Positions 4,877 to 6,343 of a stretch of 6,343 bases of DNA are shown in pieces (the stretch's first letter is position 1; each line of letters starts with the position of its first letter). A program made the translations under genes and the position numbers. This DNA comes from JBJXFY01 sp046155815 (lineage in GTDB: Bacteria > Verrucomicrobiota > Verrucomicrobiia > Limisphaerales > CAIMTB01), in the NCBI GenBank assembly GCA_046155815.1, contig JBJXFY010000371.1, forward strand, positions 1 to 6,343, written 5' to 3'. The notes below the pieces were generated by a model. It saw nothing but the letters and a program-made list of their open reading frames with translations. It had not been told where the DNA came from and made no database searches.

Positions 4877-6343
4877 ATGAAACACCTCCCCCTCGCCGCC
4901 ACCGTTGCCGCCCTCGCCGCGCTGCAACTGCCCGTCCTCGCCACCACCCCGGCCGTGGTCCAGCTCGACAGCTATGCCACCGCGCCGTCGGGCGGCGAGA
5001 TCGTGGCCCATGACAAGGCCGGCAAGCTCCTCTACGTGACCTCCGGCGCGCAGGGCACGGCCGCCGTGGAGATCGTGAACGCCGCCGACCCGGCGAACCT
5101 CACGCAGACCGGCGTGATTGATGTCAGCAGCATCGCCGGGCTGAATTCCTTCTCGGTCAGCAGCGTCGCGGCCGACCCGCTGGGGCGCGGCTTTGGCGTG
5201 GCCACCTTCATTCCGGAAAAGAGCGGCTCGAACCCCGGCAAGGTCGTGTTCTTCGACCCCGTTGCGCGCACGGTGCTGCACAGCGTGGACGTGGGGTACC
5301 ACCCGGACATGGTCCGCTTCTCCGCGGACGGCACGAAGCTGTTCGTCGCGAACGAGGGCGAGCCGATGACCGAGCCGGGTTCCCAGCACTTCGACCGGCC
5401 CGGTTCGCTGAGCGTGGTGGATTTGACGGGCATCGCCGCGCCGGCGCAGGTGACGGGCGTGACCGCGGCGCAGGTCAGCACGTATGATTTCTCCGCCGCG
5501 AACCTCGCGGCGGGCGTGGGCCTGGACGGCCTGCGCGTGCATCCCTCGAACAACTCCGCGGCCGGCCGGGTGAACGACGCCGAGCCGGAGTACATCACGC
5601 AGGCGGGCGACAAGCTCTACGTGTCGTTGCAGGAGAACAACGCCGTGGCCGAGTTCGACCTCGCGCAGGGCAAGTGGACGCAGATCAACCCGCTGGGCGT
5701 GATCCAGCAGACGATTGACGCCTCGGACCAGGACGGCGGCATCCGCATTGACGACACCGTCCACGGGATGCCGATGCCGGACGGCGTCGCGAGCGTGCAG
5801 GTCGGCGGCAAGACCTACTACCTCACCGCCAACGAAGGCGACGGCCGCCCGGCGGACCGCGTGGGCGCGGGCCATCCGAACGGAGCGGCGGACGATCCGC
5901 GCGCCCGCTCGCTGTCCGGCCAGATGGACCCCGCGTACAAGGCCGCGCTCGACGCGCAGTACGGCGGCCAGGACGCGCTCGACAACAGCCGCCTCGGCCG
6001 CCTGCGCGTCTCGGCGCAGGACGGCGACACGAGCGGTGACGGGAAGATTGACCGCCTGACGATGTTCGGCACGCGCAGCTTCACGATCTGGGACGCGGAG
6101 ACCGGGCTGGAGATTTTTGATTCCGGCTCGGACTTCGAGGACATCACCGCGGCGCAGGTGCCCCTGCTCTTCAACTCGAATGGCGCGGCCGGCACCTTCG
6201 ACAGCCGCTCGCCCGCCAAGGGGCCGGAGCCCGAGGGCATCACGACCGGCCAGGTGGGCGGCGAGCTGTGGGCCTTCATCGGCCTCGAACGCGTGGGCGG
6301 CTGGATGGCGTATGACATCACCGACCCGCTGAACCCGGACTTC
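4877..6343 (+). CDS. Choice-of-anchor I family protein, N-terminal part (cut by window edge)
   Basis: The first 489 residues are present and the frame is still open at the window edge. A Sec signal peptide is clear (MKHLPLAATVAALAALQLPVLA, cleavage near residue 22). The rest matches the choice-of-anchor I family, exported proteins built on a propeller-like repeat domain and tethered by different C-terminal anchors in different bacteria. Family hallmarks seen: HPDMVRFSADG then FVANEGEP at 142-163, GSLSVVDL at 176-183, EYITQAGDKLYVSLQENNAVAEFD at 238-261, TANEGDGR at 317-324, GTRSFTIWD at 398-406, and FDSR plus KGPEPEGI at 441-455 followed by FIGLERVGG at 467-475. A calcium-loop-like DGDTSGDGKID is at 382-392. 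The role of the family is not established; phosphatase or nucleotidase domains are fused in some members. The anchor is beyond the window. ATG at 4877 is chosen for the signal peptide; no Shine-Dalgarno sequence precedes it. Confidence 0.92.
   Translation, partial: MKHLPLAATVAALAALQLPVLATTPAVVQLDSYATAPSGGEIVAHDKAGKLLYVTSGAQGTAAVEIVNAADPANLTQTGVIDVSSIAGLNSFSVSSVAADPLGRGFGVATFIPEKSGSNPGKVVFFDPVARTVLHSVDVGYHPDMVRFSADGTKLFVANEGEPMTEPGSQHFDRPGSLSVVDLTGIAAPAQVTGVTAAQVSTYDFSAANLAAGVGLDGLRVHPSNNSAAGRVNDAEPEYITQAGDKLYVSLQENNAVAEFDLAQGKWTQINPLGVIQQTIDASDQDGGIRIDDTVHGMPMPDGVASVQVGGKTYYLTANEGDGRPADRVGAGHPNGAADDPRARSLSGQMDPAYKAALDAQYGGQDALDNSRLGRLRVSAQDGDTSGDGKIDRLTMFGTRSFTIWDAETGLEIFDSGSDFEDITAAQVPLLFNSNGAAGTFDSRSPAKGPEPEGITTGQVGGELWAFIGLERVGGWMAYDITDPLNPDF

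Noticed and set aside
4607..5875. A 422-codon minus-strand open frame opposite the choice-of-anchor I gene.
   Set aside because: It is Arg/His/Val-rich, has no recognisable domain, and lies antisense to a clear family match with a signal peptide. It is a GC shadow.

Overview
The window is GC-rich (about two thirds G+C by eye, with most codons ending in G or C) and densely coded. It holds five protein genes and no RNA gene, CRISPR array, insertion sequence or recognisable mobile element. The families present (a secreted S9 peptidase with PD40 propeller repeats, an NnrS membrane protein, a choice-of-anchor I protein, a small GNAT enzyme), together with start codons that lack Shine-Dalgarno sequences, suggest a free-living Gram-negative bacterium of the Verrucomicrobiota/Planctomycetota type. 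That placement is an inference from style, not from a marker gene.

Layout: (1) 1-726, minus strand, the N-terminal 242 residues of a secreted protein of unrecognised family, cut by the left window edge. (2) 727-807, a short divergent intergenic region with a 7-bp inverted repeat. (3) 808-1305, plus strand, a 165-residue GNAT acetyltransferase. (4) 1318-3381, minus strand, a complete exported S9 prolyl-oligopeptidase-type serine peptidase, convergent with the GNAT gene across 12 bp. (5) 3382-3524, a 143-bp gap. (6) 3525-4724, minus strand, a complete 399-residue NnrS family multi-pass membrane protein. (7) 4725-4876, a 152-bp divergent region with a strong GC hairpin. (8) 4877-6343, plus strand, the first 489 residues of an exported choice-of-anchor I protein, cut by the right edge.

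The nnrS-like gene and the peptidase lie in the same direction and could be co-transcribed, nnrS first, but no functional link between them is known to me. Three of the five products (1, 4 and 8) carry N-terminal signal peptides and NnrS is an inner-membrane protein, so the window is mostly about the cell envelope and secreted functions. I see no defence, mobile or biosynthetic system, and I regard the window as ordinary chromosome. The points most worth a second look are the unrecognised secreted protein at the left edge, the nnrS/peptidase junction where the peptidase start is ambiguous, and the hairpin in front of the choice-of-anchor I gene.
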